Shown in pieces: positions 30,255-39,709 of a stretch of DNA of 64,000 bases. The position numbers were made by a program, and so were the translations under genes. The DNA is taken from positions 578,501-642,500 of the forward strand of contig NZ_AP014809.1 in the NCBI RefSeq assembly GCF_002355515.1, in the 5' to 3' direction. The stretch is from Methylorubrum populi. GTDB taxonomy: Bacteria > Pseudomonadota > Alphaproteobacteria > Rhizobiales > Beijerinckiaceae. The notes under the pieces are model-generated. The model made no database searches. It had not been told where the DNA came from and saw only the letters and a program-made list of their open reading frames with translations. How positions within the stretch are numbered: the stretch's first letter is position 1; every line of letters begins with the position of its first letter.

Positions 30255-30995
30255 ATGTTCGACCTCACCGGCCGCAAGGCCCTCGTCACCGGCGCAACCG
30301 GCGGGCTCGGCGGGGCGATCGCCCGGGCGCTCCATGCTCAGGGTGCGCATGTCGCTCTGTCCGGCACCCGCCGGGCGGTCCTCGATGAGGTAGCGGCGGA
30401 GCTCGGCGGCGAACGCGTGGCGGTGGTCGAGGCCAACCTCGCGGACAAGGACGCCGTCGAGGCCCTTCTGCCGGCTGCCGAATCGGCGCTCGGCGGGCTC
30501 GACATCCTGGTCAACAATGCCGGCATCACCCGCGACAACCTCTTCATGCGGATGAAGGACGAGGAGTGGGAGGCGGTTCTCAACGTCAATCTCACCGCCG
30601 CCTTCCGCCTGTCGCGCGCCGCGCTCAGAGGAATGATGAAGCGCCGCTACGGCCGCATCATCGGCATCGGTTCGGTGGTCGGCGCCACCGGAAATCCGGG
30701 ACAGGGCAACTACGCGGCGGCCAAGGCCGGACTCGTCGGCATGACGAAGGCGCTGGCGGCCGAGGTTGCCACCCGCGGCATCACGGTCAACTGCATCGCG
30801 CCGGGCTTCATCGCGTCGGCGATGACCGACGCGCTGAACGAGAAGCAGCGCGAGACGATTCTGACCCGCGTTCCCGCGGGCCGGCTCGGCACCGCGGCCG
30901 AGATCGGCGCGGCGGCGGTCTATCTCGCCTCGGAAGAAGCGGGTTACGTGACGGGGCAGACGCTCCACGTCAACGGCGGCATGGCAATGTACTGA
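30255..30995 (+). CDS. fabG: 3-oxoacyl-ACP reductase
   Basis: NADPH-dependent reduction of 3-oxoacyl-ACP to 3-hydroxyacyl-ACP. 246 aa, classical short-chain dehydrogenase: TGATGGLG cofactor loop (12-19), NNAG (87-90), catalytic Ser140, Tyr153 and Lys157 (GNYAAAKAG) and the C-terminal GYVTGQTLHVNGGMAMY. It is probably co-transcribed with fabD; acpP follows after 261 bases and may have its own promoter. Confidence 0.95.
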   Translation: MFDLTGRKALVTGATGGLGGAIARALHAQGAHVALSGTRRAVLDEVAAELGGERVAVVEANLADKDAVEALLPAAESALGGLDILVNNAGITRDNLFMRMKDEEWEAVLNVNLTAAFRLSRAALRGMMKRRYGRIIGIGSVVGATGNPGQGNYAAAKAGLVGMTKALAAEVATRGITVNCIAPGFIASAMTDALNEKQRETILTRVPAGRLGTAAEIGAAAVYLASEEAGYVTGQTLHVNGGMAMY

Positions 30996-31256
30996 GACCG
31001 TCCACAAAGGGGTGTTCTGTCCGGAAAACCACGGCGATGAATGCTTTCTGAACCGCCCCTCGCCAGAGCGGAAACCCTGTGTTAACACCCGGCTCAGCCG
31101 TGCAGGGGAGTTGACGGTTCAGCGGGTTGCGGCTTTTCCAAACCACGCGCGATCGAACACCGGCCGTCCAGAAAAATCCCCGGAGCGGGAAGGCGGCCAC
31201 GGCGCTTTCGTCAGAAGCACACACCATCACGATCGAGAAGACGAGGACCAACAACG

Positions 31257-31493
31257 ATGAGCGATATCGCCGAGCGCGTGAAGAAGATCGTCGTCGAGCA
31301 CCTGGGCGTCGAGCCTGAGAAGGTCACCGAGGCCTCCAACTTCATCGACGATCTCGGCGCCGACAGCCTCGACACCGTCGAGCTGGTGATGGCGTTCGAG
31401 GAGGAGTTCAACGTCGAGATCCCGGACGACGCGGCCGAGACCATCCAGACGGTCGGCGACGCGATCAAGTTCCTGGAGAAGAACTCCGCCTAA
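31257..31493 (+). CDS. acpP: Acyl carrier protein
   Basis: 78-aa acidic carrier protein for fatty acid synthesis. The phosphopantetheine attachment Ser37 lies in the canonical [20 protein letters not shown] region (residues 31-50). The 261-base leader before it (30996-31256) contains a TTGACG near 31113 that might be a -35 box and would fit a separate strong promoter, commonly needed for this abundant protein. fabF follows after 124 bases. Confidence 0.97.
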   Translation: MSDIAERVKKIVVEHLGVEPEKVTEASNFIDDLGADSLDTVELVMAFEEEFNVEIPDDAAETIQTVGDAIKFLEKNSA

Positions 31494-31617
31494 GGCGGTG
31501 TCCTCGCGCGGGCGGGGTCGACAAGGCCCCGCGCGCCACCATGTTTCGAAACCGTCATCGTCCCCCGGGACGAACAATGAGTCCTTCGCGGACTGAGCGG
31601 ATCGTTGGGATCAGGCA

Positions 31618-32880
31618 ATGCGTCGGGTGGTGATCACGGGTCTGGGGATGGTGTCGCCTCTGGGTGGCAACGTCGAGCATACCTGGAGCCGCCTCATCGC
31701 CGGTGACAGCGGTGCCTCCGCGGTCATCGCCTTCCAGACCGACGATCTCGCCTGCCGGATCGCCTGCACGTTGCCCTTCGGCGACGGCTCCAACGGCACC
31801 TTCAACCCCGACCAGTGGATGGAGGTGAAGGAGCAGCGCAAGGTCGATCCGTTCATCGTCTACGCCATGGCTGCCGCCGGCCAGGCGCTCGACGACGCCG
31901 ATTGGCACCCGAAATCCGACGCGGATCAGGAGGCCACCGGCGTCCTGATCGGCTCCGGCATCGGCGGCATCGGCACGATCTACGATGCCTCCGTGACCCT
32001 GCACGAGAAGGGTCCGCGGCGCATCTCGCCCTTCTTCATTCCCGGCCGCATCATCAACCTCGCCTCCGGGCAGGTCTCGATCCAGCATGGGCTGAAGGGA
32101 CCGAATCACGCGGTCGTCACCGCCTGCTCCACCGGTGCGCACGCCATCGGCGACGCCTCCCGTCTGATCGCGCTGGGCGACGCCGACGTCATGGTGGCGG
32201 GCGGCACGGAGGCGCCGGTCAACCGGCTGTCGCTGGCGGGCTTCGCCGCCTGCCGCGCGCTCTCCACCGGCTTCAACGACCAGCCGACCAAGGCGTCGCG
32301 TCCCTACGACCGCGACCGCGACGGGTTCGTCATGGGCGAAGGCGCCGGCATCGTCGTGCTCGAGGAGTACGAGCACGCCAAGGCGCGCGGCGCCAAGATC
32401 TACGCCGAGGTGATCGGCTACGGCCTGTCGGGCGACGCCTACCACATCACCTCGCCCGCCCCGGACGGCGACGGCGGCTACCGCTGCATGAAGGCCGCGG
32501 TGAAGCGCGCCGGGATCGACCCGTCCGAGATCGACTATATCAACGCCCACGGCACCTCGACGCCGCTCGGCGACGAGCTGGAGCTGAAGGCGGTCGAGCG
32601 GCTGCTCGGCGACGCCGCCTCCAAGGCGTCGATGTCCTCCACCAAGTCGGCGATCGGCCACCTGCTCGGCGCGGCCGGCGCCGTGGAGGCGATCTTCTCC
32701 GTGCTGGCGATCCGCGACGGCGTGATGCCGCCGACGCTGAACCTCGACAACCCGTCGGTCGAGACCGCCATCGACCTCGTGCCCCACGAGGCCAAGCGCA
32801 AGCGCGTCGATACGGTGCTCTCGAACTCCTTCGGCTTCGGCGGTACCAACGCCTCGCTGCTGATGCGCCGGGTCGGCTGA
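31618..32880 (+). CDS. fabF: 3-oxoacyl-ACP synthase II
   Basis: Elongating beta-ketoacyl-ACP synthase, 420 aa. The catalytic triad is visible: Cys170 in VTACSTGAHAIGD, His in INAHGTSTPLGD and His in TKSAIGHLLGAAG. The C-terminal GGTNASLLMRRVG is typical. Final gene of the fatty-acid set; mltG follows on the same strand after 228 bases. Confidence 0.96.
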   Translation: MRRVVITGLGMVSPLGGNVEHTWSRLIAGDSGASAVIAFQTDDLACRIACTLPFGDGSNGTFNPDQWMEVKEQRKVDPFIVYAMAAAGQALDDADWHPKSDADQEATGVLIGSGIGGIGTIYDASVTLHEKGPRRISPFFIPGRIINLASGQVSIQHGLKGPNHAVVTACSTGAHAIGDASRLIALGDADVMVAGGTEAPVNRLSLAGFAACRALSTGFNDQPTKASRPYDRDRDGFVMGEGAGIVVLEEYEHAKARGAKIYAEVIGYGLSGDAYHITSPAPDGDGGYRCMKAAVKRAGIDPSEIDYINAHGTSTPLGDELELKAVERLLGDAASKASMSSTKSAIGHLLGAAGAVEAIFSVLAIRDGVMPPTLNLDNPSVETAIDLVPHEAKRKRVDTVLSNSFGFGGTNASLLMRRVG

Positions 32881-33108
32881 CGAGCACGGTTCCTGCGACG
32901 GGACGCAGCGTGTGGCGGGCCGGCCGCAGGCAACGCCATTTCGCCACAAAACAGCTTACACTGCCTCGCAAAACGCCCGGCCCTCGGCTGGGCGGAGACT
33001 TTGTGAGAGACGCTCCAGGCTCGATCCTTCGAACGCTCGGCGACCGCCCGGCAACCGGGGAAAGACTTTCTGAGCGGGGCGCCGCAAAGGGCCACAGCAG
33101 GATTCCGG

Positions 33109-34518
33109 ATGTTTCGCAGACGACAAGATCCGCCGTCTCCGCCGCCCGCTTCCGAGGAGCCGTCGCTGCCGAACCGGCCCTCGCCGCGTAGCCCGAGCGA
33201 GGCGATCAAGCCGACCGTCGCCCCTCCCCCGCCCGAGAAGCCCGAGCGCCGCCGCGGCGGACTGCTCGCCACCATCAGCGGGTTCCTGACGCTGGGCGTG
33301 GTGCTGGCGCTCGGTGCCCTCGTCGGCCTCACCCTGCTCAACCGCCAAGCGTCCGAGCCGGGGCCGCTCCCCGCCGACAAGGTCGTGGTGATTCCCAATC
33401 GCAGCGGCACCTCGGAAATCGCCAGCATTCTCGCCCGCGAGGGCGTGATCGAGCATCCGAGCCTGTTCGAGATGTCCGCCCGCTTCGGCGGCAGGGGGCC
33501 GCTCAAGCATGGCGAGTACATGTTCAAGGCTCATGCCAGCGTGAAGGACACGATCGAGACGCTGACCAACGGGCGTCAGGTCCAGCACGCCATCACCTTC
33601 CCCGAGGGTCTGACCTCGGAGCAGATCGTCGCCCGCCTCAACGACAACGACGTGCTGTCCGGCGAGATCGCCGAGACGCCGCCCGAGGGCTCGCTCCTGC
33701 CCGACACCTACAAGTTCGAGCGCGGCGCCACCCGCCAGCAGATCCTCAACCTGATGCGCGCCAAGCAGCGCGAGGTGCTGAACCAGATCTGGCAGCGCCG
33801 CAGCGCCGAGGTGCCGGTGAAGACGCCGGCCGAGATGGTGACGCTGGCCTCCATCGTCGAGAAGGAGACCGGCCGCGCCGACGAGCGGCCGCGGGTGGCC
33901 GGCGTGTTCGTCAACCGCCTGCAGAAGCGGATGAAGCTGCAATCCGATCCGACTATCGTCTACGGCCTCGTCGGCGGGCGCGGCACCCTCGGGCGCGGCA
34001 TTCTGCGCTCGGAGATCGAGCGGCCGACCCCCTACAACACCTACGTGATCGAGGGCCTTCCGCCGGGGCCGATCGCCAATCCGGGCCGGGCGGCGCTGGA
34101 GGCGGTCGCCAATCCGTCGCGCACCAAGGACCTCTACTTCGTCGCCGATGGCACCGGCGGCCACGCCTTCGCCGATTCGCTGGAAGGTCACCAACGCAAC
34201 GTGACCCGCTGGCGCCAGGTGGAGCGCGCCCGCCAGCAGTCGCAGCAGGCCGATCCCGCCGCCGTCGACAAGGTCGATCCGAACACCGCCGAGCCCAATG
34301 CGGGCCAGCCCTCCGGTCAGCCCGGCACCAATCCGGGCCGCGCCTCCGCCTACGCGCCGGGCTCGAACGTGGCGCTCGACGGCGCAGCCGCCGACGGCAC
34401 GGGCGGAGCGCGTCCGAAGGCCTTCGACGCCTCCGAGGGCACGCGGCTCGATCCCCTGCGCAACAAGACCTACGATCTCGGCTCGCCGAAGACGGTCCCG
34501 GCCCTGCGCAACCCGTGA
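33109..34518 (+). CDS. mltG: Endolytic murein transglycosylase MltG (YceG-like)
   Basis: Inner-membrane lytic transglycosylase thought to end nascent peptidoglycan strands. 469 aa: Pro/Arg-rich cytosolic N-terminus (1-60), one membrane helix (about 62-85), a LysM-like subdomain and the YceG catalytic domain with the Glu in LASIVEKETG, then LQSDPTIVYGL and LRSEIERPTPYNTY. After about residue 370 the C-terminus is a low-complexity Pro/Gly/Ala tail longer than in E. coli. AGGA lies 7 bases before the ATG. A fabF-mltG order is common in alphaproteobacteria. Confidence 0.93.
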   Translation: MFRRRQDPPSPPPASEEPSLPNRPSPRSPSEAIKPTVAPPPPEKPERRRGGLLATISGFLTLGVVLALGALVGLTLLNRQASEPGPLPADKVVVIPNRSGTSEIASILAREGVIEHPSLFEMSARFGGRGPLKHGEYMFKAHASVKDTIETLTNGRQVQHAITFPEGLTSEQIVARLNDNDVLSGEIAETPPEGSLLPDTYKFERGATRQQILNLMRAKQREVLNQIWQRRSAEVPVKTPAEMVTLASIVEKETGRADERPRVAGVFVNRLQKRMKLQSDPTIVYGLVGGRGTLGRGILRSEIERPTPYNTYVIEGLPPGPIANPGRAALEAVANPSRTKDLYFVADGTGGHAFADSLEGHQRNVTRWRQVERARQQSQQADPAAVDKVDPNTAEPNAGQPSGQPGTNPGRASAYAPGSNVALDGAAADGTGGARPKAFDASEGTRLDPLRNKTYDLGSPKTVPALRNP

Positions 34519-34670
34519 CCTGCCCCCGCAAGGGCCGTCCCGGTGCGCCCGAATGGACGCTCCGGGAGCATCTGATTCCCTGTTGAATTGCCGCCCTCGG
34601 ACCGCTTCCGGGCAATCGCCGAGGATGTTTCCGACCTCCGTCACGGCGATCTGCGAGCGGATGCCGAACT

Positions 34671-34771
34671 AGAGCATCATCCCGAAAGGTGGTTTGCAGC
34701 TTTCGGAAAAAGATGATGCAAAAACAGATCCCTGGCGCATCGTGCTGGATCCGATATCCAGCACGATGCGC
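34671..34771. repeat. Bipartite palindromic intergenic element
   Basis: Two stem-loops in tandem. First: GCATCATC (34674-34681) and CCGAAAG (34682-34688) pair with CTTTCGG (34700-34706) and GATGATGC (34712-34719). Second: GCGCATCGTGCTGGAT (34735-34750) pairs perfectly with ATCCAGCACGATGCGC (34756-34771) over a CCGAT loop. The first half resembles a short repeat I recall from many Rhizobiales intergenic regions, suggesting a dispersed element of the REP/RIME kind. It sits between convergent mltG and the HAD gene, and its last base is part of the HAD stop codon. Confidence 0.75.
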
Positions 34772-35514
34772 TAGCGGTGCGGCTCCGCTCCGGATCGGGG
34801 GCGCAAGACGCCGCTCGGCACGGCACTCACATCGAGCTGATCGAGCGAGGTGAGAACGAGGTCGGCCCCGGCCGCCCGCAGCAGCGCCGCGTCGCCGAGC
34901 CGTGCGATGCCAAGTCCCGCCATGCCGCCGGCCTTCGCCGCACGGATTCCAGCCGGTGCATCCTCGACGACGAGGCAGCGGTTGGGAGACGCGCCCACGG
35001 CCGAGGCGGCGAGCAGGAACAGCGCCGGATCGGGTTTGCCGCGCGGGACGTCGCGGCCGCTCACGTCGGCATCGAACAGAGACAACAGCGTGCGGCGGTC
35101 GGGCAGGATCACGCGGGCCAGCATCGCGTCGGCGTTCTTCGAGGACGAGGCGAGAACCGTGCGCAGAGCCGCTTCTCTGAGCGCCACCGCGAGACGGATC
35201 GCGTCGGGAAACGCCTCGAAGCGATCCTGTTCGATCAGCCGGTCGATCACCGCCTGCTTCTTCCGCGCGAAGTCGGCGGCATGAGCGGCTGCCCCGGCCC
35301 CGCCGAGACGCTCGAGCGTCGCCCGGGCGCCCTCCAGCCGCCGCTTGCCCGCGACATGAGCCTGATAGAAGGCCGTGGTGAAATCTGACGGGTCGGCAAA
35401 CTCGGCGAGCGCCTCGCGCCAAGCCTGCTCGTGAGGGGAATCGACCAGCACGCCGTCGACGTCGAAGATGACCGCCTGCAGCCTCTCCGGCACGGCCTCA
35501 GGACCCCGGTTCAT
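34771..35514 (-). CDS. pgmB: HAD-family beta-phosphoglucomutase-like enzyme
   Basis: 247 aa, expected to convert beta-glucose 1-phosphate to glucose 6-phosphate in the cytosol. HAD motif I is IFDVDGVLVDS with Asp18 (nucleophile) and Asp20. The cap domain covers about 30-100; motif II is LASSSKN, motif III Lys lies in RGKPDPALF and motif IV is VVEDAPAGIRAAKAGG. The SSSKN and VVEDAPAG forms are typical of beta-phosphoglucomutases. The ATG at 35514 overlaps the end of the upstream GH65 gene by 17 bases, implying translational coupling and product transfer. The TAG stop (34771-34773) touches the palindromic repeat. Confidence 0.85.
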   Translation of the reverse strand: MNRGPEAVPERLQAVIFDVDGVLVDSPHEQAWREALAEFADPSDFTTAFYQAHVAGKRRLEGARATLERLGGAGAAAHAADFARKKQAVIDRLIEQDRFEAFPDAIRLAVALREAALRTVLASSSKNADAMLARVILPDRRTLLSLFDADVSGRDVPRGKPDPALFLLAASAVGASPNRCLVVEDAPAGIRAAKAGGMAGLGIARLGDAALLRAAGADLVLTSLDQLDVSAVPSGVLRPRSGAEPHR

Positions 35515-37894
35515 GGCCGCCCCCGGGCGGCGGGCGGATCGCTCGCGTCGCCGAAGGCGCGGCCGATGACAGGCGGACGCAGTCTTCGGCATGCCATAGG
35601 GTCAGGTCCTCGCCCTCGATCAGTCGGTAGGTCGCTGCGACGTGGTCGAGTTCGACCCGGAGCACCCGTCCGCGGATCCGGAGCGTGAAGCTCATCCGGT
35701 TCCAGGTCGCGGGCAGGCAGGGTCGGAAGGAGATCCGCCCGCGGGTGTCGCGCAGCCCCGCGAAGCCGTAGACGAGCGCGAGCCATGTGCCGCCGATCGC
35801 GGCGATATGGGCGCCGTGCATCATGTTGCCGCCGATATCGGACAGGTCCATCGCCAGCGCGAAGTAGAAGTAGTGGATTGCCTTCTCGCGCAGCCCGATC
35901 TCGTTCGCGACGATGCTCTGAATGCAGACGGACAGCGACGAATCGTGGGTCGTGAGAGGATCGTAATACTCGAAGTTTCGTCGCTTTTCCTCGGTGGTAA
36001 AATGCTCGCTCAGCAGGAACATGGCCAGCACCATATCGGCCTGCTTGATCACCTGCGAACGATAGAGGTTCAGCGGATGATAGTGCAGCAGAAGCGGGTA
36101 GTGATCCTCCGGTGTGTTGGCGAAGTCCCATCGCTCCAGATCGAGGAAGGCATCGTCCTGTGGATGCACCTTCAGCCGCTCGTCGTAGGGCAGGTACATC
36201 CGCTCCGCCGCCTGATTCCAGGCTTCCGGCTCGTCCGGGTCGAGGCCCGTGCGGCGCAGGAGATTCGCGAAGCTTTCGGGATCGTCGCGCTCCAGCATCC
36301 GCACGACCTCCGCGGCGTAGCGCATGTTCTCCCGCGCCATCAGGTTCGTGTAGCAGTTGTTGTTGACGATCGCCGTGTATTCGTCCGGCCCGGTCACACC
36401 GTGGATGCAGAATCGCCCGCCCATACGGTCCGAGAAGAAGCCGAGGTCGCACCAGAGGCGGGCGGTCTCGACGAGGATCTCGGCGCCGTAGCGGTGCAGG
36501 AAATCCACGTCACCGCTGACTTCGACGTACTGGCGCAGGGCGAAGGCAATGTCGGCGTTGATGTGATACTGGGCCGTTCCCGCCGCGTAATAGGCGGAGG
36601 CCTCCCGCCCGTTGATCGTGCGCCAGGGAAACATCGCGCCGCGATGCCGGAGTTCGCGAGCCCGGTCGCGGGCGCTGTCGAGCATATCGTAGCGCACCTT
36701 GAGCAGACTGCGCGCCATTGGCGGGTTGGTGAAGATCAGGAACGGCAGGACGTAGATCTCGGTGTCCCAGAAATAGTGCCCTTCGTAGGTCCGCCCGGTC
36801 AGACCCCGAGCGGGGATCCCATGCCCCTCCGCCCGCTCGGAGGCCTGCATCAACTGGAACAGGTTCCAGCGGATCGCCTGTTGCAGCCTCACGTTACTGG
36901 CGTCACCGGCATCAACCTGCACGTCGGCGCGCTGCCAGAATCGGTCGACATCCGCGTGCTGGCGCGCGCGGATCGATGCGAAGCCTGTCTCCACCGCACG
37001 GTCGAGCGTCCATGCCACCTGGGAGCGGATCGGCTCGGGCGCCGTGTCGCCGGAATAGTGGTAGCTCAGGTATTTGTGGATGCGGATCGTCTGCCCGGGC
37101 GCGAGGGTCGCGCGGAACAGGATGCGGGCAAGATCGTCGTCGCAGGCCGCTTTGGTGGCGACCGGGCAATCGGCCGTCACCACGTGATCCATGCCGCAGC
37201 CGAGCGCCAGCCCTGAACTCGCGGTGCGATAGCTGAGGATGGCGCGCAGCGCCTCGGCCCGCGATCCGGTCGGGTGCAGGACCGGGCCGACGAACCCCTC
37301 CGCGAGACGCGGGTCGCTGGTGTCGGCGGCGAGCGGTTGGTCGTTCCGCAGTTCTGAGGCGATCACCACCTCCGCCTCGGCGTTCTCCGCCGTGAGCTCG
37401 TATTCGAGCGCGGCGAGATGGCGGTGGGCGAGAGAGACGAGGCGAACCGTCCGCAGACGCAGGCGCTTGCCCGCCGCAGTCATCCAGACCACGTCCCGGT
37501 TCAGGGTTCCGGTTCGAAAATCCAGGCTGCGCCGATAGGACAGGATCTCGGCCTCCACCAGGATGAAGGGCTCGTCGTCGACCGAGAGCGACATGACCGT
37601 CCCGTCGGGGCAGTTCAGGATGCTCTGTCCGACCGTGGGGAAGCCGTAGGCGCGCTCGCCGTACGAGATGGGGCGATGCTCGTAGAAGCCGTTGAGGTAG
37701 GTGCCCGCCTCTCGGACCGGTGTTCCCTCGTCGATAATCCCGCGGATCCCGAGATAGCCGTTCGACAGGGCGAACATCGTCTCCGCCTGCCCGGTGAAGT
37801 CCTGCACCAATTCCCGCACGTAGCGGACAGCCTCGATGGCCCACGGATTCGGAGGGAAGATATCGGTCGGTGGGTTCAGGCGCGGGCGAAGCAT
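35498..37894 (-). CDS. Glycoside hydrolase family 65 disaccharide phosphorylase
   Basis: 798 aa, cytosolic. GH65 phosphorylases split alpha-linked glucose disaccharides (maltose, trehalose, kojibiose, nigerose) with phosphate into beta-glucose 1-phosphate and glucose. Visible: the N-terminal beta-sandwich start (ETMFALSNGYLGIRG), the catalytic (alpha/alpha)6 barrel with GHYFWDTEIYVLPF, the general-acid Glu505 in HGVTGPDEYTAIVNNN, the phosphate-site region VIKQADMVLAMFL, and the end motif MMHGAHIAAIGGTW. The overlap with the beta-phosphoglucomutase gene supports phosphorylase over hydrolase activity. GAAGGGA precedes the ATG. Which disaccharide is used cannot be read from the sequence by eye. 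Confidence 0.9.
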   Translation of the reverse strand: MLRPRLNPPTDIFPPNPWAIEAVRYVRELVQDFTGQAETMFALSNGYLGIRGIIDEGTPVREAGTYLNGFYEHRPISYGERAYGFPTVGQSILNCPDGTVMSLSVDDEPFILVEAEILSYRRSLDFRTGTLNRDVVWMTAAGKRLRLRTVRLVSLAHRHLAALEYELTAENAEAEVVIASELRNDQPLAADTSDPRLAEGFVGPVLHPTGSRAEALRAILSYRTASSGLALGCGMDHVVTADCPVATKAACDDDLARILFRATLAPGQTIRIHKYLSYHYSGDTAPEPIRSQVAWTLDRAVETGFASIRARQHADVDRFWQRADVQVDAGDASNVRLQQAIRWNLFQLMQASERAEGHGIPARGLTGRTYEGHYFWDTEIYVLPFLIFTNPPMARSLLKVRYDMLDSARDRARELRHRGAMFPWRTINGREASAYYAAGTAQYHINADIAFALRQYVEVSGDVDFLHRYGAEILVETARLWCDLGFFSDRMGGRFCIHGVTGPDEYTAIVNNNCYTNLMARENMRYAAEVVRMLERDDPESFANLLRRTGLDPDEPEAWNQAAERMYLPYDERLKVHPQDDAFLDLERWDFANTPEDHYPLLLHYHPLNLYRSQVIKQADMVLAMFLLSEHFTTEEKRRNFEYYDPLTTHDSSLSVCIQSIVANEIGLREKAIHYFYFALAMDLSDIGGNMMHGAHIAAIGGTWLALVYGFAGLRDTRGRISFRPCLPATWNRMSFTLRIRGRVLRVELDHVAATYRLIEGEDLTLWHAEDCVRLSSAAPSATRAIRPPPGGGHEPGS

Positions 37895-38144
37895 CGATCG
37901 TCCCTTCGTTCCGTCTCGGGGGATGCCGGCTCGACGGCGACGAAGGGCAGTGTCCCGTCACGGATCATCGGCAACGGGCGCCTTCCACCCGCCTAAAGAG
38001 GTTGGCCGTCACACCCACTACGGTATGGGAGCAGCGCCCGCGCACCCCGCGAGGATGCAACCTGAGCAGGGTCGATCCTGGCAACCAAGCCTAGCTTGAG
38101 CGCTCATGATCGATGACTTCATACAATCAACGCAACCATACGGT

Positions 38145-38160
38145 GTCAACCGGTGTTGAC
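38145..38160. promoter_or_regulatory. Inverted repeat upstream of the ackA promoter
   Basis: GTCAAC-CGGT-GTTGAC: perfect 6-bp arms with a 4-base centre, 30 bases before the candidate -35 box. The position suits an operator or activator site. It is not a standard FNR/FixK box (TTGAT-N4-ATCAA), which has the arms in the opposite order. Confidence 0.4.
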
Positions 38161-38190
38161 GTTCGGATGACACGAACATCTCTAACGAAT

Positions 38191-38218
38191 TTGACGATAC
38201 GATATCATTTGTTATGCT
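38191..38218 (+). promoter_or_regulatory. Candidate sigma-70-type promoter for the ackA operon
   Basis: TTGACG (38191-38196), 16-base spacer, TATGCT (38213-38218), in the most AT-rich part of the divergent region. It lies about 290 bases before the ackA ATG, leaving a long leader. Judged by motif match only. Confidence 0.45.
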
Positions 38219-38506
38219 AAAATCTCCGGGGCTCTATCGAGATTTTTCAGCGATCTGCGTCTGAGAACCGATAATCATTTGCACGATCGGGGAAAATATT
38301 GAAATCCTTGGGCAGCTTCGATCGACACCGTCAAACTCGGCCGCGCAGGCTGCCGATGGATGGAGCAGATCCGATGGGGTTTCGCATCGCATCGATCCCG
38401 GAGGTCCGCGGCGGCCGGCTCTTGAGGCGCAATGCCGGGCCGGGGCGGGCGACGTTGACGGCATTGGCACCGGCGCTTCGAAAATCGGCTCCGGCGCGGG
38501 GCTGAG

Positions 38507-39709
38507 ATGGGCGACAGCATCCTGGTCGTGAATGCGGGCAGCTCATCGATCAAGTTCAAGCTCTACCGCATCGACAACGCGGATCTCGCTCCCCTGCTGA
38601 GCGGAGGGATGAGCGGGATCGGCAGTTCGCCGGTGTTCACGGTGGAGGATGGAACGGGTGCCGTCGCGGTGACCCGCCGCTTCGAGGCGGCCGACGTCCC
38701 CGATGCCTCCGCCGCGCAGCACCATCTCGCCGACTGGTTCACTAACCATCGCCCCGGCGAACCGATCGTTGCGGTCGGACACCGGGTGGTCCATGGCGGA
38801 CCGGATTTTTCGGAGCCGGTGCTGGTCGATGACGCGGTGCTGCGGACGCTCGAATCCTTCATCCCGCTGGCACCGCTGCACCAGCTCGGCAACCTCGATC
38901 CGATCCGGGTGCTTCGGCAGCGCCGCCCCGACCTGCCGCAGGTCGCTTGTTTCGACACCGCCTTCCACCGCGGCCATCCGGAGCTGTCCGACCGCTTCGC
39001 CCTGCCCCGCTTCCTCCATGACGAGGGCCTGCGGCGCTACGGGTTTCACGGGCTGTCCTACGAGTACGTCGCCGGGCGTTTGCGGGAGCTGTCGCCGGAG
39101 ACGGCGGAGGGGCGCGTGGTCGTGGCGCATCTCGGTTCCGGCGCCTCGCTCTGCGCCCTGAAAGCGGGCCGGAGCGAGGAAACCACCATGAGCTTCACCG
39201 CCCTCGACGGTGTGCCCATGGGTACGCGCTGCGGCGCGCTCGATCCCGGCGCCGTGCTCCACCTCATCGAGCACAAGGGAATGACGCCGTCCGAGGTCGG
39301 GCACATGCTCTACCACGAGAGCGGATTGCTCGGCCTGTCCGGTCTCAGCAACGACGTGCGCACCCTGCTGGCGAGCGAACGGCCCGAGGCCGCCATGGCC
39401 GTCGCCTTCTTCTGCCGGCGGGTGGCGCAGGCGGCAGCGGCGCTGGCGGTGACGCTCGGCGGCCTCGACGCCTTCGTGTTCACCGCCGGGATCGGCGAGC
39501 ACGCCCCCGAGATCCGGCGGCGCATCGTCGCCGATTTGGGCTGGGCGGGTTTGATCCTGAGCAATGACGCCAACCGCTCCGGCATCGCAAGACTCGATGA
39601 AGCGGGAAGCCGGGCGCAGATCTGGACCATCCCGACCGACGAGGAGCGCATGATCGCGAGACACACGTTGCGTCTGCTGGGCCGGACCGCGGCAGGAGCG
39701 ACGTCATGA
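38507..39709 (+). CDS. ackA: Acetate kinase
   Basis: Interconverts acetyl phosphate plus ADP and acetate plus ATP. The 400-aa protein begins with the ASKHA phosphate motif ILVVNAGSSSIKFKLY and contains GFHGLSYEYV, AHLGSGASLCAL, MGTRCGALDPG and the adenosine motif FTAGIGEHAPEIR. No phosphotransacetylase gene is nearby; the phosphoketolase at the end of the same gene run would supply acetyl phosphate directly. Its stop overlaps the next start by 4 bases (ATGA). Confidence 0.95.
   Translation: MGDSILVVNAGSSSIKFKLYRIDNADLAPLLSGGMSGIGSSPVFTVEDGTGAVAVTRRFEAADVPDASAAQHHLADWFTNHRPGEPIVAVGHRVVHGGPDFSEPVLVDDAVLRTLESFIPLAPLHQLGNLDPIRVLRQRRPDLPQVACFDTAFHRGHPELSDRFALPRFLHDEGLRRYGFHGLSYEYVAGRLRELSPETAEGRVVVAHLGSGASLCALKAGRSEETTMSFTALDGVPMGTRCGALDPGAVLHLIEHKGMTPSEVGHMLYHESGLLGLSGLSNDVRTLLASERPEAAMAVAFFCRRVAQAAAALAVTLGGLDAFVFTAGIGEHAPEIRRRIVADLGWAGLILSNDANRSGIARLDEAGSRAQIWTIPTDEERMIARHTLRLLGRTAAGATS

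Larger units (their letters stand above)
37895..38506. other. Divergent intergenic region between the GH65 and ackA genes
   Basis: 612 bases separating the two halves of the sugar/acetyl-phosphate module. Bases 38100-38300 are the most AT-rich part and hold an inverted repeat (38145-38160) and a promoter-like sequence (38191-38218), listed separately. No convincing gene; a 68-codon frame at 38299-38505 is Arg-rich and judged non-coding. Confidence 0.5.

Noticed and set aside
38299..38505. 68-codon frame directly before ackA
   Set aside because: Arg-rich, no ribosome binding site, and its end simply abuts the ackA start; judged leader sequence.
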